26,244 nucleotides of DNA, from the NCBI GenBank assembly GCA_003243255.1, contig QFQM01000051.1, forward strand, positions 1 to 26,244, given 5' to 3'. This document shows positions 14,900 through 22,700 of this stretch, in pieces. The position numbers were made by a program, and so were the translations under genes. Position 1 is the first letter of the stretch. The number at the start of each line of letters is the position of its first letter. This stretch comes from Flavobacterium psychrophilum (lineage in GTDB: Bacteria; Bacteroidota; Bacteroidia; Flavobacteriales; Flavobacteriaceae). The notes beneath the pieces were generated by a model. That model saw nothing but the letters and a program-made list of their open reading frames with translations, was not told the DNA's origin and did not search any database.

Positions 14900-15615
14900 T
14901 GTCTAAATTATATATAGTTCCCACTCCCATAGGCAATCTGGAGGACATGACCTTTCGTGCTATTAAAGTGCTAAAGGAAGCCGACCTGATACTTGCCGAG
15001 GATACCCGTACCAGCGCCAAACTGCTCAAGCATTTTGATATCGGTACTCATATGCACAGCCACCATATGCACAACGAGCATAAAACAGTGGAGGGCATCA
15101 TTCAGCGTATTCAGGGTGGAGAGGTGATCGCACTAATATCTGATGCGGGAACACCTGCTATTTCCGATCCCGGATTTTTGCTGACACGTGCCTGTGTAGA
15201 GAACAATATACCTGTGGAGTGCCTTCCGGGCGCTACCGCTTTTGTGCCGGCATTGGTTAATAGCGGATTGCCAAACGATAAATTTGTTTTTGAAGGTTTC
15301 CTGCCTGATAAAAAAGGGAGGCAAACCCGTTTCTTAGCACTTGCCGAAGAAACCCGAACCATGATATTTTATGTGTCGCCACACAAGCTGGTAAAGACCC
15401 TGGCTGAATTCATTCAGTACTTTGGCGAAAGCCGTCCTGTTTCTGTTTCACGCGAATTATCAAAACTGCATGAGGAAACCGTTCGCGGTACTGCAGCGGA
15501 AGTCTTAGCTCATTTTGAGAAGAAAGAGCCTAAAGGCGAGATTGTGGTGATAGTGGGAGGATTTGTACCGGAGCCTAAGGCTAGGAAGAAATATAACGAT
15601 AGGGAGGAAGAGTAA
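14899..15615 (+). CDS. rsmI: 16S rRNA (cytidine-1402 2'-O)-methyltransferase RsmI
   Basis: A 238-residue SAM-dependent enzyme of the tetrapyrrole-methylase fold. It methylates the 2'-OH of C1402 in the ribosomal P site. Signatures are PTPIGNLEDMTFRA (8-21), AEDTRTSAKLL (33-43), LISDAGTPAISDPGFLL (79-95) and ECLPGATAFVPALVNSGLP (107-125). It is shorter than the E. coli protein (286 residues) because the C-terminal extension is missing. The ATG overlaps the stop of the Glu-rich gene by one base, and the next gene starts seven bases after it, so three genes form an operon. Confidence 0.95.
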   Translation: MSKLYIVPTPIGNLEDMTFRAIKVLKEADLILAEDTRTSAKLLKHFDIGTHMHSHHMHNEHKTVEGIIQRIQGGEVIALISDAGTPAISDPGFLLTRACVENNIPVECLPGATAFVPALVNSGLPNDKFVFEGFLPDKKGRQTRFLALAEETRTMIFYVSPHKLVKTLAEFIQYFGESRPVSVSRELSKLHEETVRGTAAEVLAHFEKKEPKGEIVVIVGGFVPEPKARKKYNDREEE

Positions 15616-15622
15616 TAGTTGT

Positions 15623-16390
15623 ATGAAGAAAACCGTTGTTATAATATTGCTGCTTTTTTGTTCTTTTCATTTTTATGGTCAGGATAGGCTTACTAAGGCA
15701 CATCAGGAAACGATAGCAGAATTTATAGGTTTCTTCAAGACCAATGATAGGGAAAAAATTGCTGACAATGTTTCTTATCCTTTAAAAAGGGAATACCCAC
15801 TTCCAGAGATAAAAAATAAAGCAGAGTTTCTGAAAAGATTTGAGGAGGTATTTGATGCTAGATTTGTTGGCATGATTACAAAGTCTGATCCTTTGAAAGA
15901 AGACGACTGGATAGCTATGGGTTATCGTGGTATTATGATGGGTACGGGAAGTATTTGGCTGGATTATGACGGAACGTTGTTAGCTGTAAACTATCAATCG
16001 GGCTACGAAACTAAAAAGATGGCAGATTTGATAGTTCTTGAAAAAAAGACATTACATCCCTCTGTAAGTAAGTTTTTCAAACCTGTGGTTATATTGAAAA
16101 CAGCGAAATACAGGATACGTATTGATGATATGGGGCAGGGTCAGTATCGCTATGCTTCGTGGAGAGTAAATTCTGCAATGAACGAAAAGCCGGATTTAGT
16201 AATTGAAAAAGGCGAGTTTTTTCCCGATGGAAGTGGAGGCAACCATCACTTTACATTTAAAAATGGAAAGTATATATATGAATGTGGAATCACTCCATTA
16301 GGTGAAGACGGGAGTCCTCCGGCCTATATTACAATTTATAAAGGCGGTAAAGAGATTTTAAATGAACCTGCTACGATATTACAGTCTTAA
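15623..16390 (+). CDS. Exported protein of unknown function, 255 residues
   Basis: I chose the ATG at 15623 because it yields a clean signal peptide (MKKTVVIILLLFCSFHFYGQ); an in-frame start 60 bases upstream would lie inside rsmI and spoil it. The mature protein begins DRLTKAHQETIAEFIGFFK, with a block NVSYPLKREYPLPEIKNKAEFLKRFEEVFD of a kind seen in small periplasmic proteins of Bacteroidota. A stretch GYRGIMMGTGSIWLDYDG follows, and the C-terminal half is beta-rich. I recognise no catalytic motif. It lies seven bases behind rsmI and is probably co-transcribed. AT-rich codon use compared with rsmI hints at a different history. Confidence 0.8.
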   Translation: MKKTVVIILLLFCSFHFYGQDRLTKAHQETIAEFIGFFKTNDREKIADNVSYPLKREYPLPEIKNKAEFLKRFEEVFDARFVGMITKSDPLKEDDWIAMGYRGIMMGTGSIWLDYDGTLLAVNYQSGYETKKMADLIVLEKKTLHPSVSKFFKPVVILKTAKYRIRIDDMGQGQYRYASWRVNSAMNEKPDLVIEKGEFFPDGSGGNHHFTFKNGKYIYECGITPLGEDGSPPAYITIYKGGKEILNEPATILQS

Positions 16391-16417
16391 AATTTGTAAC
16401 AGCTAGTATGGGGTTAA

Positions 16418-16541
16418 GCCCCGGCGGGGCGATATATTTATAGCAAATTGTCCTGTTATGAAATTGAGCTCCGGAGGAGTGTCATATTATATGTCGCTCC
16501 TCCGGAGCTTACGGTTTAAACTAATTATTGCTATAAATATA
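16418..16541. repeat. Composite palindromic intergenic repeat
   Basis: TATATTTATAGCAA (16433-16446) and TTGCTATAAATATA (16528-16541) are perfect 14-base inverted repeats. Between them AGCTCCGGAGGAG (16467-16479) and CTCCTCCGGAGCT (16497-16509) form a perfect 13-bp stem with a 17-base loop. Just left of the outer arm GCCCCGGCGGGGC (16418-16430) forms a further short hairpin. The unit AAGCYCCGGMGGRGYGAYATAT therefore occurs three times, twice direct and once inverted. It fills most of the 182-base gap before recJ and has no T-tract, so it is not a simple terminator. It resembles dispersed Bacteroidota repeats as I recall them. Confidence 0.8.
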
Positions 16542-16572
16542 CCGCTTTTCCGAAGCTAATAGAGAATTATAA

Positions 16573-18273
16573 ATGCGCTGGAACCTAAAACCAAAACCCG
16601 ATTCCCATAAAGTAAAACACTTGGCTGAGGTGCTCAGTATAGATGCTGTTACGGCAGGATTGCTGGTGCAGCGTGGTATAGAAACCTATGAACAGGCCAA
16701 AACGTTTTTCCGTCCCAAGCTTTCCGATCTGCATGATCCATTCCTGATGAAGGATATGGACAAAGCCGTGGCGCGTATTGAAGAGGCGATTGAAGCCGGG
16801 GAAAACATATTGGTTTTTGGTGATTATGATGTAGATGGTACAACAGCAGTGTCATTAATGGCGTCGTACCTGCGTTCGTATTATCCTAATGTAGCTACTT
16901 ATATTCCCGACAGATATAATGAAGGGTATGGCGTATCGTTTGCAGGTATCGATTTTGCCGATGATAATGGGTTCACACTTATAATTGCACTCGACTGTGG
17001 TATCAAATCCATTGATAAGGTTGAGTATGCCAAAGAAAAGGGAATTGATTTTATCATTTGCGATCACCACCGTCCGGGTGATGAATTGCCTGATGCGGTT
17101 GCGGTGCTTGATCCCAAGCGTGAAGATTGTGAGTATCCGTATGATGAGCTTTGCGGTTGTGGTGTGGGATTCAAACTGATTCAGGCACTTTCAGGAAAGA
17201 GAGGATTAACGATTCAAAATCTTGTTCCGTATCTTGACCTTGTGGCGACTGCCATAGCTGCCGACATCGTTCCAATGACAGGGGAGAACAGAGTGCTGGC
17301 AAAGTTTGGGCTGGATGTTATCAATACGTTTCCGAGGCCCGGTATAAAGGCACTCATTCAGAATGTAAAAAAGAAGGTACTTACCATAAGCGATGTCGTG
17401 TTTATCATCGCACCGCGTATTAACGCTGCCGGGCGTATTAAACACGGTAACCATGCGGTTGAATTGCTTACGGAATTCAGTCTTGACCAGGCAGAAGAAT
17501 TTGCTTCGCAGATCGAAGGGCTTAATGCCGACCGTAAAGATCTTGATAAACAAATTACTGCCGAAGCATTACGTCAGATCGATACGAATAACGATCACGA
17601 TAGATTTACTACCGTTGTCTATCAGGAAGACTGGCACAAGGGTGTCATAGGTATTGTGGCTTCGCGTCTTATAGAAACGTATTACAGGCCAACACTGGTT
17701 TTTACCAAAAGCGGCAATAAGCTGGCGGCTTCGGCACGCTCGGTAAAAGATTTTGATGTTTACAATGCACTCGAGGCCTGTGCGGAACATATTGAGCAGT
17801 TCGGGGGACATATGTATGCCGCAGGATTGACGCTGAAAGAAGAACAATACCCTTTATTCAGACAAAAGTTTGAAGAAGTAGTACAGCAAACCATACATCC
17901 GGACTTACTAATTCCGGAAGTTACTATTGATGCAGAAATAGATTTTGCCAATATTACTCCTAAATTTAACAGGCTGTTAAAACAGTTTGAGCCTTTTGGC
18001 CCCGGGAATATGTCACCCGTATTTATGACCCGCAATGTGAAAGATACCGGTTATGGCAAGGCTATTGGTTCGGATGAAACACATTTAAGGCTGTTTTTAC
18101 GTCAGGGTGAAGAGGGCGGTTATGCCGCAATTGGCTTTGGCCTTGCCAAAAAAATGGATGTTGCCTGTAAAGGACAGGCTTTTGATGCCGCTTATTCTAT
18201 TGATGAGAATGAATGGAATGGAGAAGTTAGCATCCAGTTGAGGTTGCGTGATATTCGTTGTGAGGAGTATTAA
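16573..18273 (+). CDS. recJ: Single-stranded-DNA-specific 5'-3' exonuclease RecJ
   Basis: A 566-residue nuclease that degrades single-stranded DNA 5' to 3' in recombination and mismatch repair. The DHH domain carries motif I FGDYDVDGTTAVSLM (DYDVDGT at 84-90), ALDCGI (139-144) and the DHH motif CDHHRPGDELPDAVAVLDP (163-181). DHHA1 motifs follow: RINAAGRIKHG, and HKGVIGIVASRL with the later EQFGGHMYAAGLTL. The C-terminal OB-type part includes FEPFGPGNMSPVF. Length is normal for RecJ. It is preceded by the composite repeat and is probably transcribed from its own promoter, which I could not identify. Confidence 0.96.
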   Translation: MRWNLKPKPDSHKVKHLAEVLSIDAVTAGLLVQRGIETYEQAKTFFRPKLSDLHDPFLMKDMDKAVARIEEAIEAGENILVFGDYDVDGTTAVSLMASYLRSYYPNVATYIPDRYNEGYGVSFAGIDFADDNGFTLIIALDCGIKSIDKVEYAKEKGIDFIICDHHRPGDELPDAVAVLDPKREDCEYPYDELCGCGVGFKLIQALSGKRGLTIQNLVPYLDLVATAIAADIVPMTGENRVLAKFGLDVINTFPRPGIKALIQNVKKKVLTISDVVFIIAPRINAAGRIKHGNHAVELLTEFSLDQAEEFASQIEGLNADRKDLDKQITAEALRQIDTNNDHDRFTTVVYQEDWHKGVIGIVASRLIETYYRPTLVFTKSGNKLAASARSVKDFDVYNALEACAEHIEQFGGHMYAAGLTLKEEQYPLFRQKFEEVVQQTIHPDLLIPEVTIDAEIDFANITPKFNRLLKQFEPFGPGNMSPVFMTRNVKDTGYGKAIGSDETHLRLFLRQGEEGGYAAIGFGLAKKMDVACKGQAFDAAYSIDENEWNGEVSIQLRLRDIRCEEY

Positions 18274-18275
18274 TC

Positions 18276-18307
18276 TTCAAATTTTCAAATTGCCATATCT
18301 TCAAATT
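18276..18307 (+). repeat. Three TTCAAATT direct repeats after recJ
   Basis: TTCAAATT occurs at 18276-18283, 18284-18291 and 18300-18307, the first two adjacent. Such TTCAAATTTTCAAATTG wording is common between genes in AT-rich Flavobacteriia genomes in my recollection. It may be simple-sequence drift. No terminator hairpin is seen behind recJ. Confidence 0.45.
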
Positions 18308-18369
18308 GAGTTGTTGAAAAAACTTTCTAAAATTCTTTTGATTTATTTAGAATGGTTTTAAATAATCGT

Positions 18370-18377
18370 TATTTTTG
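18370..18377 (+). promoter_or_regulatory. Likely -7 element for the Cys-cluster protein gene
   Basis: TATTTTTG matches TAnnTTTG and ends 17 bases before the ATG at 18395. The nearest upstream TTTG is 29 bases away, too far for a canonical -33 element. Confidence 0.4.
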
Positions 18378-18394
18378 TTCGAAATCAATAGCAC

Positions 18395-18745
18395 ATGAGA
18401 GAAGTAGAACAGATATATTATAATGATTTTGGAGTTGCTTTCCACTGGAAGAAAAACAATACTGTTTTAAAAGAGAAAGTTCAGATGGTTTTTAAAGAAA
18501 CCGGATTTTATCTTTCGTATGAAGAAATAAAAGCATTTGCACAATTAATTGACAATACCTGCGAAGAGATGGGCTGCCAGGGGTGCTGCCATCATAAATG
18601 CCATAAGTTTTTGTTGAAAACGCCACTTAAACAGGTGGATCTTGCGGTTTCTAAAAGCGAGCTTTACCAGATAAAAGATCTAGTTGAGGGGACTCTTTTT
18701 AATATGGATCTGTACGACTATGTAAGTAATATATGCAGGAACTAG
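18395..18745 (+). CDS. Small Cys/His-cluster protein of unknown function
   Basis: A 116-residue cytoplasmic protein without signal peptide. Residues 56-70 carry a dense cluster C-x4-C-x2-CCHHKCH (Cys56, 61, 64, 65, 69; His66, 67, 70), with one more Cys at 113. This would suit a zinc or iron-sulfur site. The N-terminus is beta-like (QIYYNDFGVAFHW) and the rest is helical. I believe similar small proteins are conserved in Bacteroidota, but I cannot name the family. It converges on lpxH and its last codons lie inside a palindrome that probably terminates both genes. Confidence 0.8.
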   Translation: MREVEQIYYNDFGVAFHWKKNNTVLKEKVQMVFKETGFYLSYEEIKAFAQLIDNTCEEMGCQGCCHHKCHKFLLKTPLKQVDLAVSKSELYQIKDLVEGTLFNMDLYDYVSNICRN

Positions 18746-18754
18746 TTCCTGCAT
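18733..18754. terminator. 22-bp perfect palindrome spanning convergent stop codons
   Basis: The core GCAGGAACTAGTTCCTGC (18735-18752) extends by two further matching bases on each side. On the plus strand it is followed by TATTTTTTATA, giving a terminator for the Cys-cluster gene whose stop codon TAG (18743-18745) lies at its centre. On the minus strand it abuts the lpxH stop (18756-18754) but has only a weak U-tail. It is the only separation between the two genes. Confidence 0.7.
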
Positions 18755-19506
18755 TATTTTTTATATTCCTTTAGTTCCAGTTTCTCTCCATTAAATACTG
18801 CATAGGTAAAATAGCCAATCCAGTCGCCCAGATTTACATATTCCGAATTTTCTCCTACCTTAATAGTCATTGGTAAATGGCGGTGGCCAAATATAAAATA
18901 ATCGTAATGTTTGGTTTCCAGTTTTCTTTTTGAATACAGTACCAGCCATTCATTTTCCTCACCTAAAAACTTCACATCGGCATCACCTGAAATCAGTTTA
19001 TTCTTAACCGAAAGATATTGTGCCAGCTTTACGCCTAAGTCAGGATGTAACCATCTGAAAAGCCATTTAGAGAAAGGATTGGTAAACACCTTTTTCATAC
19101 GTTTATAACCTTTATCACCAGGTCCAAGACCGTCGCCATGTCCTATAAGGAATACTTTGTTATTAAAAATAAACTCCTGAGGCTTGTGAAAAACCGGGAT
19201 GCTCAGTTCTTTTTCGAAATAATCACTCATCCACAGGTCGTGATTTCCTGTAAAGAAGTAAATGGTTATGCCACTATCACGAAGTTCGGCAAGTTTGCCA
19301 AGCACTCTTATAAATCCGCGGGGAACTACAGTTTTATATTCAAACCAGAAATCAAAAAGATCACCCAAAAGAAAAAGTACGTCGGCATCTTTTTTAATCT
19401 CATCAAGCCATGCTACAAACTTTTGTTCCCTCGGAAAACTCTGTTCGGGGGTGGGTGCTCCAAAATGTTGGTCTGAAGCGAAGTATATTCGTTGAATTTT
19501 GTCCAT
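18754..19506 (-). CDS. lpxH: UDP-2,3-diacylglucosamine diphosphatase (lipid A synthesis)
   Basis: A 250-residue calcineurin-like metallophosphoesterase that hydrolyses UDP-2,3-diacylglucosamine to lipid X on the cytoplasmic face of the inner membrane. Metal-binding motifs are in order: SDQHFG (11-16), LLGDLFDFWFEY, TGNHDLWM, IGHGDGLGPGDKGYK and FGHRHLP. GDKGYKRMKKVF followed by the membrane-associating helices is typical of LpxH. I start it at the ATG at 19506: an in-frame TTG at 19524 is the last three bases of a TATCTTTG promoter element and would not be in the mRNA. The gene converges on the Cys-cluster gene and is divergent from the giant secreted-protein gene. Confidence 0.88.
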   Translation of the reverse strand: MDKIQRIYFASDQHFGAPTPEQSFPREQKFVAWLDEIKKDADVLFLLGDLFDFWFEYKTVVPRGFIRVLGKLAELRDSGITIYFFTGNHDLWMSDYFEKELSIPVFHKPQEFIFNNKVFLIGHGDGLGPGDKGYKRMKKVFTNPFSKWLFRWLHPDLGVKLAQYLSVKNKLISGDADVKFLGEENEWLVLYSKRKLETKHYDYFIFGHRHLPMTIKVGENSEYVNLGDWIGYFTYAVFNGEKLELKEYKK

Positions 19507-19521
19507 ATAATTTAAGGTATG

Positions 19522-19529
19522 CAAAGATA
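19522..19529 (-). promoter_or_regulatory. -7 promoter element of lpxH, deciding its start
   Basis: The minus strand reads TATCTTTG, a full match to TAnnTTTG, 15 bases before the ATG at 19506. The -33 TTG is not evident. Its position rules out translation from the upstream in-frame TTG. Confidence 0.5.
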
Positions 19530-19731
19530 GGACTATTTTTCAGAATGCATGTTCTTCAAGAATATGAGTAAAAAAATACACTATGTGATATTATATTCAT
19601 AACAAATGAAAAGTATTTTGTTCATTTTAAGCTAAAATTAAATAATCTTCAACAAACTGTACTTCTGATACTGTTTTTTTTCATACATTTCGGGGCATTA
19701 AGCATAAACTACTAATTAATTTATTTTGTCT

Positions 19732-22700
19732 ATGAAAAAAATTACCTTAATTTTTTTCCTGACACTTATTTCTTTTTGCAGCTACGGACAGCTTGCATTA
19801 GAAGGTTTTGAAGGTACCTGGTCGCCTGCAGATGGCGGTACAGCTACAACTGGTTGGTTCCAGTTTCAAAACAGTGTCGGATTAAACCAGAAATGGGCCC
19901 AGGGCCCTGTTGGCAATGCCTTATTGCCACCTTATGAAGGTCAAAGAGCAGCTTACCTTCAAAGGGAGAATGTTGCACCAGGTGCATTACCCGAGGATTA
20001 TCTGGTAACACCACAGTTTAACGTACCAATAGCGCCTGAATTGCGCTTCTTTTCCCGTTTGACAGTGGCTGGAGATCAGGGAAGTATTTACAAGGTCTTT
20101 ATTCTTGATCTTACTGCAAATCCAACCGCCGATTTAAATGTGGCGGCGTCTTACACTCAGCTTCAGTCGTGGACTGAGATTCAAATCAATCCTGTTCAAA
20201 TCGAGTACAATGAAATTGTGGTTTTGATACCTGATGAGTACATAGGTAAACAGGTGAGAATTGCATTTATGATGAGCGGGGATGATGCTGACAGGTGGCT
20301 GGTTGATAATGTAAAAGTGGTGTCAAAGTGTTTGGATCCTTTAACACTTGTTGCTTCCAACATTACATTGAATTCGGCTGACCTTTCGTGGGAAAATCCA
20401 TCGCAATCTACTTCATGGGAGATAGAAGTTGTTAACGAGACCAGCGCTCCTACAGGAGTAGGGGTAACTTATTCGGGTGCACTTCCTTATCATGCAAGTT
20501 CGCTTGCCAATGGAGGGCCACTTGTTGAGGGGGGCTGTTATAAATTCTATGTTCGTTCGCTTTGTAGTGATGGTGGAAAAAGTATTTGGGTAGGACCTTT
20601 CTTTTTCTGTACAAAGATTACTGGTTCAACGTGTAATTTTCCTTTTGTAATCAATACGCTTCCGTATTCAGATGAGGATAATACAGCGAACTATACCGAC
20701 GAATATGAAGGAGATCCAGGATCAGGCTGTAATACAAATAGCTGGGATAGTTACCTAAGCGGAAAAGATGTGGTATATCAATATAATGCAGGTTTTACGG
20801 GCAATGTTGATATCAGTCTTACTGAGAATGGAGTAGAGTCCGGAATATTTGTTTTTAATGAGTGTTCTGATATTGGTAACTCATGTATTGATGGCGGAAC
20901 CGCCGGATGGCAAGGGAATCCTGTTTTTCTTAATGATTTTCCGGTTGTAGCAGGTGAAGATTATTACATTGTAATATCATCGTCAATTAATCAGATTACA
21001 ACTCCATATAGATTAATCATACAGGCAGTTGCTTGTGACGGACCTACAAATCTTTCCGTAGATGCTACCACTTTAACATCAGCTACGCTTTCGTGGGATA
21101 ATCCTACCGGAGCGACTTCTTGGGAGGTTGCTGTTCAGCCTGCAGGTTCAAGTATACCTTCAGGAAGTGGGACTACTGTAACAGATAATACTGATTACCT
21201 ATGGCCGGGGTTAACGGCTTCTACGGCTTATCAGTATTGGGTAAGGTCAGATTGCGGTAACGGCAGTTTTAGTGCCTGGTCAGGACCTTATCTTTTCAAT
21301 ACACAAATATGTGATGCTGTTTTCCAGTGTCAGTTTACTTTTACCATGTGGCATGAGTTTAGCTGGGGTACCTGGAATGGTGATAAAATATTCGTTAAGC
21401 AAAACGGGCTTACTTTAGCAACTCTAACAGGTCCTGATGGAAGTGGTGATATGCCCGAAATAACTGTTCCGGTATGTGATAATTTACCTGTTCAGTTGGT
21501 TTGGCAAACGGGTAATAATTTCAATTCGGGATCTGAAATAGGTTTGAGTGTTAAAAACTCATTCGCCCAAACGATTTTCACAAAAAATCCTGGAACAGCA
21601 ATTACTAACCCTTTGTTGTATGAGGTATTGGTTGATTGTGATCAGCCATACTGTCTTCCTCCTGAAAATCTTACTGTTTCAAATGCTACTCAGACAACCG
21701 TTGATTTAGGATGGGCTGGAGATGCTACAGGAAACTGGGATTATTATATTGTTCCTGAGGGAGATCCGGCACCTACTGATGCTACTCCTGGAGTTCCTAC
21801 AACAACAAATCCGGTTGTTGGAGCGGGTCCTCTTGTGGCCGGGACAAACTATGAATATTATGTAAGGATGCACTGTACTAATTCCTCTACTCCTGTGAGT
21901 GGATGGGCAGGGCCTTTTGCCTTTAGTTCTTCAGTGTGTGATCCTGCAGAAAAATGTGTGTACAATTTTATACTTACTGCTCCTTGGGACGGATGGGATG
22001 ATGTTGTGCTTACAGTAAGACAGAATGGTGCTAATGTTGCTATTTTGGGTCCTGATTTTACTCAGGGTGACGGAGCAACTATGACAGTGCCTGTTGCTTT
22101 GTGTAACGGTGTTCCGTTTGAGGTTATCATGACCGCAGATGGTGGCTGGGCAGGACAGGTAGGTCTTGAAATTGTTAATAATTTCGATCAAAGCATATTC
22201 CTAAGAGAATTATGGGGAGATGGAGCGGCAGGAATGGTGTTGTTTGATGACGCTGTTGATTGTTTGCATCCTAAATGTCTTCCTCCTACAGGTTTAACTT
22301 CGGCTAACGGAACAATGACAAGCATTGACCTTGGCTGGGATGGACCTGCTACAGGAAACTGGGAATATTTAGTAGTGCCTGCGGGTTCTCCTGCTCCTAC
22401 AGCAGCTACTCCGGGAACAGCTACTACAGCTAATCCTACAGTAGGTGTGCCTTTGAGCGCTCCTGCAACAAACTATGATTTTTATGTAAGGCTGGTGTGT
22501 ACTGATGCGACTGACCCTGCAAGTACATGGGCAGGTCCGTTAGCGATACATTCTGAAGTTTGTGATCCTGCAGATAAATGTGTGTTCCATTTTGAACTTT
22601 TAAGTGATAATGGATGGGGCTTTGGAGAACATACAATGACAGTGTATCAGGCAGGTGTGCCGGTGGCTGTTCTTGGTCCAGGCTTTGACTGGGGTGCTCC

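Noticed and set aside
15563..15622. Upstream start extending the secreted protein by 20 residues
   Set aside because: The extension overlaps rsmI and puts a charged stretch before the signal peptide; the ATG at 15623 gives a normal leader.
19507..19524. TTG start extending lpxH by six residues
   Set aside because: The TTG is part of the TATCTTTG promoter element, upstream of the likely transcription start, and the ATG at 19506 leads straight into the metallophosphoesterase fold.
19684..19691. TACATTTC as the -7 element of the giant secreted-protein gene
   Set aside because: The last base differs from TAnnTTTG and no -33 TTG is found at a suitable distance; the true promoter in this gap is undetermined.
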